Below are positions 12,147-24,866 of a stretch of DNA of 64,000 nt, piece by piece. The stretch covers positions 9,160,225 through 9,224,224 of the forward strand of contig OZ005690.1 in the NCBI GenBank assembly GCA_963930775.1. Reading direction: 5' to 3'. Positions within the stretch are counted from its first letter, which is position 1; the number at the start of each line of letters is the position of its first letter. The translations under genes and the position numbers were made by a program. A model generated the notes under the pieces. That model saw only the letters and a list, made by a program, of their open reading frames with translations, was not told where the DNA came from and did no database searches. This stretch comes from Cliona cf. orientalis. Its lineage: Eukaryota; Porifera; Demospongiae; Clionaida; Clionaidae.

Positions 12147-14148
12147 GTTTAATGATCGTATAAAGATTCAACCAAGATGTATGAACCACATTAACGGTGT
12201 GTGTTACTACTAAAATTAGTTAGTAAACTAACGAGTGAATTATTCTAGTTAAATATTATTTTGGATAATATTATTTTGAGTGAATATTATTATAGCTAAC
12301 TGTTGTAATATTATCTTAATTATTACCCGCACTATAATTCATTCATCGTCATGTTTTGATTATTAATTCCAAAGGGTAAATATCAAGACACCCAGAATTG
12401 TCCAGAGACAAAACTTTGTGGTGGAAGCATGACAACAGAGTAGACATAATATTATTACATAGCATGCCAAGTTTCGTGCGGCATCTTTTATTGATAGCTA
12501 TGATGCTTAATAATTTAAGGAGAGATGTTATGGAGTTTGGCCTTTCCCCCCTCCCTACCCCAACGGGGATGAAACCCTGACACCATGAGGTACTTTATGC
12601 TTCCTCGATAAGCCCTTCTCAATATTAGCTATATTGTTGCATGCATCCAGATTAGAGGTCCAGGCAGCACCTTTCTTGAGTATCAACTTCAATATCTATT
12701 AAGAATGTACATAGCCACTGTGTATAATTGACTCATGAACCGGGGAAAAAAATAGACCTTTAGTTTTGAGAAGTTTTTAGGCAAGGCCAACATTTACCCC
12801 ACCCATAAGTCTTCATTGAATACTTTGTCATATTTCTTCTACCCTTCTACTTTGAAGGTCCTTATTATAAATTCCTCTCAAGGCATTAATTTTTTACGGA
12901 TGAATCATCCACCTTTTTATTGTCCATACATGCTGCGAACTGTGAGTTAGCTTTATTTAGCAAAAATGGCTATCAAAAAGCACATGGAAACAGCATGTGC
13001 AGAACCATAATAATATTATTAGAACTGTTACATCATCAAACACCACCATGTTACATTAATTACAGTTTAGTCCCTAAACCAAATTTGATGCTTCTGTGGA
13101 TACATAGTCCCACTCTTGTGATTATTATTTTCATGTGCAACCATTGGATTCAGTATAGACATGTAGCTAAGGAGATCAATTGCAAAATAATGGTCGCTAT
13201 TTCATAGTGGGTAACCATAATGCAATAAAAAGATAATGCTTCTGTTTCCATAGAAATTCTGAATTACCATGTTTATTATCATAATTAAAGGCATACTGAA
13301 GTATTGTTGGTTCCATATACCGTTTATACACAAAAGTTTTGCATAAATAATATACATATATTGTCAACATTGACACTCAAAGCTGTAAACTTTCAGTATT
13401 GCAGTTGTCATAACCATTATAATATGATTTTTCATTGTAGATACATTGTTTGCTAGGTATTTTGAACACAGTCAATAAGCTGAAACACCATAAACAGTGT
13501 AAATCATTCACAGTGTTTCCCGTAAAGCATACACCTATAGATGCTTAGAATAACAACTCTACGTTTAGATACATAATATAATAGAGACAGAGTGTAGCTC
13601 GCTAATGAGATAAACCCCTTGGGTCATATGATCTCCTTTTCAACCTCTTTGGGACTTGGAATGGGGGAGTTCAGTAACCACGAGAGATCTTGAGAGAGTC
13701 ACGAGGGTGTTTCAAGTTTTCTTCTCTTCAGACTTAGCTTCTTGGTTCTCTATGAATATTATGGTGGAAGCTGTTAGCTACCAGCGGCTCCTGCATTCAA
13801 AAGGAATCTGGATTATTCTATATTTGGCACTACAATGGGATAATTATTGTAGGAATTCATTTGCGGATTAACGATGGTTTCTAACCAATACGTGTCCACC
13901 ATGTGTCTTATAACTAACTATAATAATTTCTGGGAGCAAGGTGGTAAGGAGAAAAGGTATAAGTACTAGTTGTTGGTACCCAATAATATTATTATATTTT
14001 GAATCTTATGAAATTCCTCTGGGTGACCATCTGTCACTATATACCGTGATTTGAGTATGCCAGCCCAGTTTGGAACCCACATCTAGACAAGAATATTAGC
14101 GTTTTTTGCTGTTGACGAGATGGACTCCATTGATATTATGCTCAGACG
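12147..14148. other. Intergenic flank of unit 2
   Basis: This is the 3' flank homologous to 4566-5868 and 6313-6640 without the MITE, so it serves as the empty-site reference. No gene is seen. The frames at 12398-12580, 12920-13207 and 13656-13871 are not conserved in unit 1. Confidence 0.65.
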
Positions 14149-14750
14149 CTAGGTACTTGTATTGTATTGTGCAGGTATAATGGGGGAACTACTGTGTGGC
14201 TTCTCTGCCTCGACAATAATTGTTACAAATAGTTGCATTTTGCTGTTAACAAATTGGTAGTGACCCAGGTTGCTTAGATTTTGTATATCCTCGTGCAATC
14301 TATCATAATCTTCAAGATTTCGTATTGGGCACAAAAGAGAAAGATCATCAGCAAAAAGATTAACATCACTGTCTCTATTGATTGGCCCAGGGGTGTTTGC
14401 ACATACATCAATGTAGATAAAAAAGAGCAAGAGTCTGAGCAACGATCACTGAGGGAGACCGGCCGGCAATTCATTGGCAGCGCTATGGCAGTGATGAGGA
14501 GGATCTATTCAAAACAACACGTGATCTGCCGATTAGGTAATTTGCAGTCCACCTAACAAGAGAAGCGGTAGTGTCCTATGTTCTTCGTTAATTTTTGTCA
14601 ATTAATGCTTGATGTGGGACAGAGTCAAAACCTTTCTTAGATTTCTAGACCATTATCCCAAAAATTTGACCACTTATGAGTTACATCGAGAAGTGCTGAC
14701 ACCGTAGATTTGTGAGGTTGGAATCCCCACTGCTGAGTGGCAAGAGGATG
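14149..14750 (-). mobile_element. Degenerate non-LTR retrotransposon reverse transcriptase fragment
   Basis: Read on the minus strand, reverse-transcriptase blocks occur in the expected order but in different frames: QWGFQPHKSTVSALLDVTHK near 14690-14745, FDSVPHQALI near 14600-14640, a WxxxYLxGRxxxVxLN block near 14513-14555, and NLFADDLSLL near 14337-14366 carrying the catalytic FADD. Stop codons and shifts separate the blocks, and the usual SGVPQGSVLGP stretch is scrambled. Neither endonuclease nor 3' tail is visible. The family (Jockey, CR1 or RTE-like) cannot be fixed by eye. Confidence 0.8.
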
Positions 14751-14865
14751 AGGTACCTGTAAATAAGGCCATGCATGTGTCCCTCTATAAGCTTGCTTAA
14801 AACAGACAATAAAGAGATATGGGTCTATAATTTTGAGACACAGGATGTATTCGAGCCTTTAGGTA

Positions 14866-15056
14866 CAGTAACTGTAAATCGCGAATATTTCAATATTGAG
14901 ATATTTTCGGACAGTATGGCTTGTGTGAAAATTAAACGCACGAAATACATGCGCAATACTAATGACAATGCAGTACAGGGTCGTTTGTCCGAAAATTATT
15001 TAACGCGAAAAATTATCGCATGAAAGATTTAGACATGAAATATTCACTATTTACGG
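14866..15056. mobile_element. TA-flanked inverted-repeat element
   Basis: The left part (CTGTAAATCGCGAATATTTC near 14872) and the right part in reverse complement (CCGTAAATAGTGAATATTTC) are inverted repeats with TA at or near both borders (14864-14865 or 14869-14870; 15057-15058). About 190 bp with no coding capacity. The ends resemble the other CCGTA-type elements of this window. Confidence 0.6.
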
Positions 15057-18000
15057 TATACTGCTGGGGTTAGCTACATTAGCTTTTTTCCATCTAGTCA
15101 GAACTCTCCCACTTCTTGTATAGCTATAAGTCCCAAAATTTTTATGGCCACCAACAGCTAGCACTTGTATACCTTTCATTCTTAGGATAAGCAATTAGCT
15201 TTTTTTAAAACAGCTAGCATTTGTGATAAACCATCACTATGGAATAGCATTGGCGTTAATCTCTGAATCAGATGTATATCTTGTTTATAGCGCTATATTC
15301 ATCTCCCAAATTGACTGAGTGGGCAATAATAATATAATGGCTGTTTATTGCAAACATGAATTATTGATTCCTTTTGACTGTAAAAGAAATCATTAGCCAC
15401 ACTTATATATTAATTTCTTTATTGAAAGAAAAACATTATTGTGAATGAAAGAGTGTTTTTGCTTGTGGCAGTATTTTATATAGATGCACAGCTATAAATT
15501 AAGTCATTCCAACTTCTCGTTCACACTAGTGTTTGTCCAGTGATTTTAACATACCATGGAAAATTCACTATTGAATCAGATTGTTCTTTTGTACTGTATG
15601 CTGCTAGTAAAATGTGAAATATTTCACATCAAAGAGTCTGAGGAATCATTTTATCCTTACCTGGATACATGTTTAATATTAGCTCAGTTTACTGATAATT
15701 CTAATGAGTACATTCAGTGGAATACAACCTTGATTTTATTGCCTGGAACTCACTATCTTAATGAAGTGTTGTCGGTTACAAACGTTAGCCGATTTGAAAT
15801 ATTGGCACTAGACTACTATAGTACTTTTGAACAGGAGAATGGATCTGTGCATATTGTTTGTAATTCGGAAGCATTCTTTGAGTTCTTGCTTTGTGATAGT
15901 GTACATTTCACTCAAGTTACGTTCATTAATTGTGGGGGAAGCATAGTGAGCAATGTTGGTACGTTTTCTCTGTATAATTCAACATTGATTGGACAAAATA
16001 TCACTAAATCGGCATTCACATTCAATTATACTCATCAAGTTATCATCAACAATAGTTATTTTATTTCCAATCGTGGAAGCAGTCTGCAATCATTATTCAT
16101 TCCTGAAGGAGTATATAGATATTCAACTGGCCCTTATTGTGGAGCCATTTGTGCAATATCCTCCAATATTTTGATCGTTAAAACAGAATTCATTAAGAAT
16201 ATTCAAGCTATTTTTGCCCAGCAAAATACAAGTGTTACAATTGATTCCAGCAAATATGAACAAAATATGATCTTGCCCGTACAAATTGGTTTAGCCAGTT
16301 CTTGTTTAGTAGCTGATTCTTCGACTGAGATTAATGTTCAAAAGTCTTCTTTTGTGAATAATACTGTTGGAGGAGTGTTAAGAATTGTAGCAAGTACACT
16401 AATAGTAGAAAATAGTAATTTCAGCAATAATGATGGTAGAAACATATCTGGAGGAGGGAGTATCGTTTCATATGATAGTACTGTATACCTGTTTCAAAGC
16501 AGATTTACTTACAATAATGCTCCCTATGGAGGTGTTGTTTATTCTAGTTCAAGTACCATGTATGTTAACCAAAGTAGATTTTACTACAATACAGCAGACT
16601 ACTATGGAGGAGTATTTTATACTGGTACTTGCAATTTATCAATCACACTTAGCAGTTTTTCCCGAAATAGTGCCTATGCCGCTAGTGTGCTTGTTGTTAT
16701 TGAAGGAAATATTATAATAAGCAGTACAAAATTTAAAACAAATGGGTTTAATACCACTGAAGGGGGAGTGATACAGGCATTGTCTGCTTCACTTAAAATC
16801 ACTAGGGTAAAGTTTATTGCTAATACCGCAATTTCTTCTGGAGTAATATTGCTTGATCAGTGTAATTTTACATCAATACGTGTGTCATTTTGTAATAACA
16901 CATCCAAGTACAATGGTATTTTCTTTTCGGAGAAAAGTGTAGTGGAATTTCATGACACTCTGTTTTTCTACAATATCGGAAATTTTAGTGTTATTTACTT
17001 GATAGAAACGGTTGCTACTTTCTCAAAATTTAATTTTTCCAATAACATTGGTTCTCTGCTAGCATTACGAAGCAAACTGTTCTTTGCAATAAAGAGTATC
17101 TTTCGTCACAATAAACCTTCAAATAATAGTCATGAAGACTTACTTTTGAGACGAGCACAGTATCAAGGTGGTTCAATCACTGTTTTTCATGGTTCAGTGG
17201 AATTTCATGGAAAAATATATTTTGTACGTAATAAGGCAGATAAGGGTGGAGCTTTGTATGTGGTAAAGAGTACCGTAAGCGTTTATGCTTATTTGTTAGT
17301 ATTTATGAACAAGGCTAATGGAAATGGAGGTGGAATTTATTTGTATCAGAGTGATTTTCAGTGCAATGACCTTTGCAACATATCGAACAATATTGCAATG
17401 AATGAAGGAGGTGGGATATATACATCATCAGGATCTGTAAATGTTGGTGCAATTGGATATGTTACAATGTCTGATAGAATCCCACATCATACAATCAATA
17501 TTGTTAACAACAAAGCAAAATTAGGAGGCGGAATTTATTTAACAGACAATGCTAAGCTATATTATCTCATTGAATCACAGCCATTTATTTTTAAATCAGA
17601 GCATATAATTTTTTTTACTCGAAATTTTGCTGACTATGGAGGAGCACTGTATGTGAAAGATAACACCACTTCTAGTACCTGTCATAGTTTATCTTATAAT
17701 GAATATTCACCTTCTACAGAATGCTTTTTTCAAACATTGTACACAGGTAAAGTATACAACGACTCTTCTAGGCATGCTTGGAGCTTACGATTTTCTGACA
17801 ATATTGCTAATTTCAGAGGTTTAGTTTTATTTGGTGGCTTGCTTGACAGATGCTCACTGAGTCCCTTTATCGAGCATTCTAAAGGAGAGGATCAATTCAA
17901 TGGTTTGACATACCTGGATGTTTTGTCCAAACTCAGTGACACATATTTCCATAACATTTCTTCCCTTCCAGTAAGGCTATGCATTTAATTTGTTCTAATT

Positions 18001-21000
18001 GTCAGCCAAACTGCAACCATCAACAGCCCACAAAATGTGTCAAAAAAGGCGAGTTATTCCACATAAGTCTTGTTGCAGTCGATCAGGTTAATCATACTCT
18101 CAATTCTACCATCCATTGTACGCTATCATCTTCCAAAGCAGGACTAGGAAAGGGACAGTTGTCACAGAAATCTTACGAAGAATGTACCACTTTGAATTTT
18201 ACTGTATTCTCTCCACATGAAGTGGAAACTCTGATCATGTATGCTGAAGGTCCTTGTAAAGATGCTGATATTTCTCGCATGACTGTTCCCATCTCCTTCC
18301 TTCCCTGTACTTGTCCAATTGGATTCCAACCAGCGATGAAGGAAATATCAAACTGCATTTGCGAATGCCATTTAGAAATCCGACAGTATGATCTCATTTG
18401 TAATTATTCTACTCGATCGCTTATCAAAACACAAGGCTTTTGGATCAATTATGTAAATCAATCTCATGATGTAAGCCAGCCGGGCTTTATTTATTATTCA
18501 TTTTGTCCATATGATTATTGTCTTCCCGTGGGTGAACCTGTTAGCATCAGTTTTGAAATCCTTAATGGAGCAGATACACAGTGTGCATTCAATAGATCAG
18601 GTACACTATGTGGGGCCTGTCAGCCAATTCTTAGTCTATCATTAGGTAGTTCATTATGCCTTTTGTGTCCATCACAATGGCCTTTGCTAACTGTATTTAT
18701 CACATTAGGATCACTATTGGCAGGAATAATTCTGATAGCTATACTTTTGATGTTGAATCTGACCGTTGCTGTTGGAACACTCAATGGACTCATCTTTTAC
18801 GCTAACATAATAGCAGCTAACAAAGGAACGTATTTATTATTCCAGAAACCGAATTTCTGCACTGTTTTAATAGCTTGGTTTAACTTGGAATTTGGATTTG
18901 ATACTTGTTATTTTGAAGGAATGGATATGTATGCAAAAACTTGGATCCATATGGCATTTCCAGTGTACATTATCCTACTTGTAGCCTTCGCGATTTTTGT
19001 CTGTGAGCATTCATCAAGCTTTGCTCGAATTATTGGTAAGGGAAATCCTGTTGCAACTCTGGCTACGCTTATTTTGCTTGCCTTCACTAGATTCCTTCAG
19101 ACAATCATTACAATATTTTCATTTGCTATTCTCCAGTACCCTGACAATACCAAACAAATTGTGTGGCTCCCAGATGCATCCATCCAATATCTTAGAGGCA
19201 AACATATTGCACTTTTTTTAGTAGCTATTGGGATTATTGCCTTTGGTCTTCTCTATATCTTTCTGCTCTTTTCATGGCAGTGGCTGCTTCGAGCACCAAA
19301 CAGACGCATATTTAGCTGGACCCAAAACACAAGGATACAATCATTTATGGATGCTCACTTGGTTCCACACACAGATGGGTGTCGTTTTTGGACCGGATCT
19401 TTCCTACTTGCTAGAGTGCTTCTTTACCTTCTTTCAGCAGTGAATGTGTCTGGAGACCCAAGGGTAGATCTTCTTGCTGTAAGTGTAGTTGTAACTGTTC
19501 TGATATTTATGAAGGGACTCATACGCATTAAGATTTACAAGAGTTTTCTGAATGAATTGCTAGAAATGATGTGTTATGGGAACCTCATTTTGTTTACCTC
19601 TGCTAGTTATTTCTCCCTTGGAATGCCAGAGCGGCAAAAAAAAGTTGCTTACATTTCCATAAGTTTCATGTTCGCTAAGCTTTTGTTTGTTTTCCTTTAT
19701 CATATCGTGTACTATACACGAGCAGTGAAGTATACTAAATTGGTTTATAATGTTGTGATGCAATATGTGCCAATGCGGAAACTTCAGAACGAAAATAGCC
19801 ATGACAGTTTACTTAGCACTGGTGCTCCACTGGATGTCAACCTTCCAACTACTTCAGTTGTTGAGATGAAATCATGTAATTTTGAGAGTAATGATAGTTC
19901 TACTCATAATACGATGTTTATGCATGCATAAACTATAATTAATAGCATCAGGCCGACGTAAAGAGCACGTTTGCCCATGACGTATGGCGCATGCGCATAC
20001 GTCACACTAGTATACAATTATTCTAAATGAAGCACACTTAACTGCGCAACAACTCCTGCAAGCAAGAAGAACATCGCAGTGGAAAAATCTTTGAATCGCC
20101 TTGCCACCGAACAGTTACGAACGGCCAATGCCATGATCGGAACCTAATAAGACAAGCTACCGCCATGGTCAAAGCAGGAGACGATCCTTCCTTCCGAAGT
20201 TATCAAGTTCATTGATAAAATTAATTCTCCAATGGCTTGTCACGAGCCGTTTCAGCGGAGATCCTGAAGGGCCCTTTCACAGCGCAGTGCACGACTTGAA
20301 GTGACCATGCAGTCACAGCCACCTTTGCTGAACTTGACCGGACTACAACATGACAATGCGGTAGTGTTCAAGTACACACACTACAACATCACCAATTCAA
20401 CCGGTACCTTTCTGTTCCTCAAATGGTCCGTAAGTTAACCATTAGAGTTCATTAACTTGTGATGTCCGCTGGCGGCATGCATGGCCATGACAGATACTTT
20501 AGATTGAAATTCAAAGCAGTGGCTAACTTGACTGTAGACCTGAATACGTATGCCTTTTTTCTGTACTTACAGCCTGGCCAGCACCAGGTACGTACATATC
20601 TTTAGGCAGCATGCACAACGCAGACTCAGTGCCTCGGGTTCACAGGCGGGAAGCCATCTATTTTTAGTATTCCCAGCATCTACAGTCCCGGTTCCACAAG
20701 GAATTTAATTCCACTTCCGCTGCCTGTTTATACTCCTCATGGCCATGTAGCCCGCTGTCCTACAGAATTCCCAGTCACCAATTACCATCTGGTCAAATAG
20801 ACCCGATTGCAGTACTACACAATAGGACATGCAAAACCTTCAATCAGAGGGTTCATGTTACTCTGTAACATCAAATGCCCACATGTCCACTTGTAAGGGA
20901 CAACTATTCCGAATCCGCAAGACTTTAAATTTAGACTATCATGTTCTTGTATTTTACAACATCAGGAGGTCACGGGTGTACATCAACCTCATGTTGAAAT

Positions 21001-22039
21001 AGCCAATCAAGCAGAGTCCTTGACCTCCAACCACGAAGGTTCTTAATTGTGTAGAAATATGGAGTATTCCCTAACATGTATTGTTTCGAGCCAAACAATC
21101 TTGTGTCACCCATGATCCCCCCCACTTCCTAGCATGCAAATCACAGTATGCACACTGGGTCCGGGGGCTAAATACGACACATTTAGACAAATGCTGTCCA
21201 CTTTACCTCGATACGACTTATAGATTTACACGTAACATCACTGCACACATATGCAGTGATTTATTCCATTTACCATGGTCACATGGGCTGCAGTCCACAG
21301 TATTTTGCACAATATCCTGCTCCATTTTAATATGGTCACATTATGATCTGCTCTGCAGATTCTGAATTATATTCCTTACATATGCAGTGACCTGCTCCAA
21401 TTAAGGTAATCACACTCTGTTATCCAATCTATCCAACATCATTGCACATATGCAATAATGTGCCCCAATGCAATGTGGTCATACATGCTGAAGTTGATTT
21501 TACGTTAAATCGGCCTTCAAGACGTGTCTAGATCTGTTGTATTAGCTGTTAACACATTTGCTTATATAGATTCTCGTCAGCATCATCCCATGCGCACAAA
21601 ACAATCAGAACCCTCATAAATATAAATGTCTGACATGGATTCAGAATTAAGCAGACAGCGTTACTCAAAATTACATTGAGCACTCCCACTCCTATAACAG
21701 TAAGATGACTCTATGACAGACCCTTTCCTACCTAGCTATGAAGCTACAACAGCACCAGACTACTTATAAGCGTCTCACCCTCACCAGCTAGCACTGGTTC
21801 ATTATATCTCTAGGGAGCCCAAAAACTAATATATCTGTCAACACAGACCAGACACGATTATCCGATGATGTAGCCATCAGTACTAACCGAGTTTTAATAG
21901 ATCGTTTAAAATGTCAATAACATGTACACAGGTTTCAGCAAACAGTGTTTTATACTACCTGTTCCATGCAATCATGCATGGACCTATGTATTTCTGGTTA
22001 GAAGATGGTACATATACAACTAGGGAAAACAGCAGTACT

Positions 22040-24110
22040 GATATGTAACAATACGTTTAACTCTGCTGCTAACATACATGTATGATGTAAACCACAGTAA
22101 ATCATGCATTGCTATAGCTCTTTTGCTGTCACAACCCCCAGCTGCTATAGTCCACTTATTGACACTGCTAGTGTAATATAACCTGCCACTAGCATAAACT
22201 TTAGCAGTCATATTGCTCTGTGATGCTGCTGCAGCGTATCTGGACTCCACCACTGGTATGGCTACCAGGGCCCTCACTATTTCCCCTGCTATGCCACTAC
22301 ATTGTACATACAGCATACGTGCACTCCGCTACTGGCATTGACCTTGGCACAACCAGATCCCACTAACTGGTTTGTCATGCTGCTACAATGTATGCGCACT
22401 CTGCCACTGGCATCAATTTCAGCAGTCATAGTTCACAAACCACTCTACTATGCTATGCTGCTATATGCACGTTAATTCTGACACTGGCACAACCCCTGGG
22501 AGCCTTGACTCATAAATACAACAATTCATAAGCTGCCGCTGGCATAAACTGTTGCAATCATAACTCATTAATAGCATTTATAGTGTACACTTCCTCTAAC
22601 TCTGATGCCGGCATAAACCTCATCAGCCTTAATTCACTAATTACACTGCTGCACAGCTTCATACATGTAACCCTGCCGCTGGCATAGACCTCAGCAGTCG
22701 TAGCTCTTTAAACACACTGCTGTCTTGCTCCAGTATACCCTTTTAATTCCACTAAAAAGAAAGACGTTAGTAGCCACAGTCCAACTAACTGCTCTGTTAC
22801 ACTACTACAGTGTCTACAGTATACAGGCGTGTACATGCACCCCGCCACTGGTAATAACCTCATAGCCCCCTAATTGCTCTACTATGCGCCTACAGGGCAC
22901 GTGCACTCGCCTACTGACACTGACCTCAGCAGCCATGCATAGCCCTCTAGATGTGTAGTAAATTCAGTTCAACAAGCCGTTTCGTTCGTAAGTTATAATT
23001 CGAGCAGATTCTAACGGATAACTCCCAACACCTCGGCACAGCCAGATCCCACTAACTGGTTTGTCATGCTGCTACACTGTATGTGCACTCTGCCACCGGC
23101 ATCAATTTCAGCAGTCATAGTTCACAAACCACTCTACTATGCTGCTATATGCACGTTAATTCTGCCACTGACACAATCCCTGGAAGCCTCGACTCATAAA
23201 TACAACAATTTATAAGCTGCCGCTGGCATAAACTGTTGCAATCATTACTCATTGTGAAATCATTACAGTGTATACACTTCATCTAACTCTGATGCCGGCA
23301 TAAACCTTATCAGCCTTAATTCACTAATTACACTGCTGCACAGCTTCACGCATGTAACCCTGCCGCTGGCATAGACCTCAGCAGTCATAGCTCTTTAAAC
23401 ACACTGCTATCTGGCTCCAGTATACCCTTTTAATTCCGCTAAAAAGAAAGATGTTAGTAGCCACAGTCCAACTAACTGCTCTGTTACACTACTGCAGTGT
23501 TCAGGCGTGTACATGCACTCCGCCACTGGTAATAACCTCATAGCTCACTAATTGCTCTACTATGCTGCTACAGGGTACGTGCACTCGCCTACTGACATTG
23601 ACCTCAGCAGCCATAGCCCTCTAGATGCTCTGCTACGCCGCTACAGTACATATGCACCCTGCCTCTGGCATTGACCTTGGCAGCCATAGCCCACAAATTG
23701 CTCTGCTACGCTGCTACAGTGCACGTACACCCTGCCTCTGGCATTGATCTAAGCCATAGCGCACAAGTTCCTCGGCTACACGGCTACAGTGTATCTGCAC
23801 TCTGCCGCTGGCAGTGACCTCAGCAGCCATAACCCACGATGAGCTCTTCTACACTGCTACATGGTATGCACACTCTACCACTGGCATTAACCTCACTCAT
23901 AATCCATTTCAGTGCACTTTACCTCAGTTAGGTCAATCCGAGCATTCACTATACTGACACAATACGCTATGTAAAATTTACAGTCTGTATAAACCTCAGC
24001 AGCCCAGTATCTACTACAACACTGTACTGCTACATTGTACTTAAATTCTGCCGCTGGCATCAACTTCAGACATTAGCAGCTACCTCTTACAAAATACTAC
24101 TATATATCAC
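22040..24110. repeat. About 70-bp minisatellite with a 690-bp higher-order period
   Basis: Degenerate units of about 60-75 bp repeat the order: TGCACTCTGCCACTGGCAT, AACCTCAGCAGTCATAG, then CTCTGCTACACTGCTAC. At a larger scale the block at about 22345-22925 recurs at about 23036-23600. For example, GTTCACAAAC occurs at 22431 and at 23120, about 690 bp apart. The higher-order copies are far more alike than neighbouring basic units, so a second, later amplification occurred. Confidence 0.8.
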
Positions 24111-24380
24111 TACCACAATAGCCATAGGCTGTGGTCTTGCCTCACAGACTTGCCCATGTCAGGTGATCAAATGCAGAATATCTGGCATACATGTCAGCAT
24201 CACCTACCTCACTGCACCTAGCAGGCAAAGCAATATCACGTGGACAATATCTGGTATCTTCCGTGCACTAATTTGGGGGTAATTTGGGGGGAATTGATTG
24301 GTGGCTGAATGTCACATGTAACTTATCGGTCACGCCAGCAATATCTTTGTTTGCTAACGCTGGATGTCACTGTCCTAGTT

Positions 24381-24536
24381 CCAGTTGGTACTCAACTTCA
24401 CGGTCGGGACTTCCACGCTGGCCTTAGCTGCCAGTTGGCACCTGACTCAGGTTGGGACTCCCACGCTGGTACTAGCCCACTCACCAGTTGGTACCTGGCC
24501 TCAATGGCAGGACTCCCACGCTGGTACTCAAACGCA
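24381..24536. repeat. Three copies of a 50-53-bp tandem repeat
   Basis: CCAGTTGG starts units at 24381, 24431 and 24484. Each contains GGGACTCCCACGCTGG or a close variant. It lies inside the insertion in copy 3 and is unrelated to the 70-bp array beside it. Confidence 0.8.
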
Positions 24537-24866
24537 GTGACCTTGACCTTACAGTCATACAGTCAAGTTACCCAGCTGCCATCAATGACCCAGGTTACGC
24601 CCAAATTAATCCTACCTCGCATTGCTTAACAACTAATAGACACGTATTGTGCTTACTAGATCAAATATTCTGATATTATGTGCTGGGTACATGCATGTAC
24701 TTACACAAAGATCAATCACACAAGTTTAATCGGTAAGTTCAGTATACTCATGGAGACGGCATGTAATAGCTATTAACGTGATGATAATACTGCTAACTTG
24801 AATCGTGATATAATGGAAAAGAAGTTGACTTTGTGTGAACCATTGCTAGACAGTGATCATCAATAA

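Larger units (their letters stand above)
19909..24778. mobile_element. 4.9-kb repeat-rich insertion in copy 3
   Basis: The insertion is defined by the uninterrupted tails of copies 1 and 2: flanking homology ends at ACTCATA (19902-19908) and resumes at TGATGATAAT (24779). No long frame, reverse transcriptase or transposase motif is seen. The left 2 kb is unique sequence with short frames; the right 2.5 kb is tandem repeats. Terminal repeats are weak (TTAATAGC near both ends) and no clean target duplication is visible. It may be a non-autonomous element, or a moved satellite block. Confidence 0.75.
15556..24866 (+). pseudogene. Disrupted beta-helix / multi-pass membrane gene (copy 3)
   Basis: Homologous to copy 1 along its length, but broken twice. 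At about 17985 an extra 5 bp ends the first frame (15556-17988) inside the Cys-rich stalk, and the second frame (17979-19931) carries the rest of the stalk and all membrane segments. After about 19908 homology stops at a 4.9-kb insertion, giving an early stop at 19931. The missing tail codons (from GATGATAAT to the TAA at 24864-24866) resume at about 24779, still in frame with each other. A Cys conserved near residue 31 in copies 1 and 2 (SFCPYLDTC) is Tyr here. The first frame alone would give a secreted ectodomain of 810 aa. Confidence 0.85.

Noticed and set aside
14775..15023. 82-codon plus-strand frame
   Set aside because: It crosses the border of the 14866-15056 inverted-repeat element and has no domain or splice signals.
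22040..24110. Possible CRISPR-like array
   Set aside because: Units are degenerate and directly abutting, with no constant-repeat/variable-spacer pattern, in a eukaryotic context. It is a minisatellite.
19909..24778. Insertion read as a natural intron of copy 3
   Set aside because: No GT donor lies at the left homology border and copies 1 and 2 have no intron there. An ordinary insertion is simpler.
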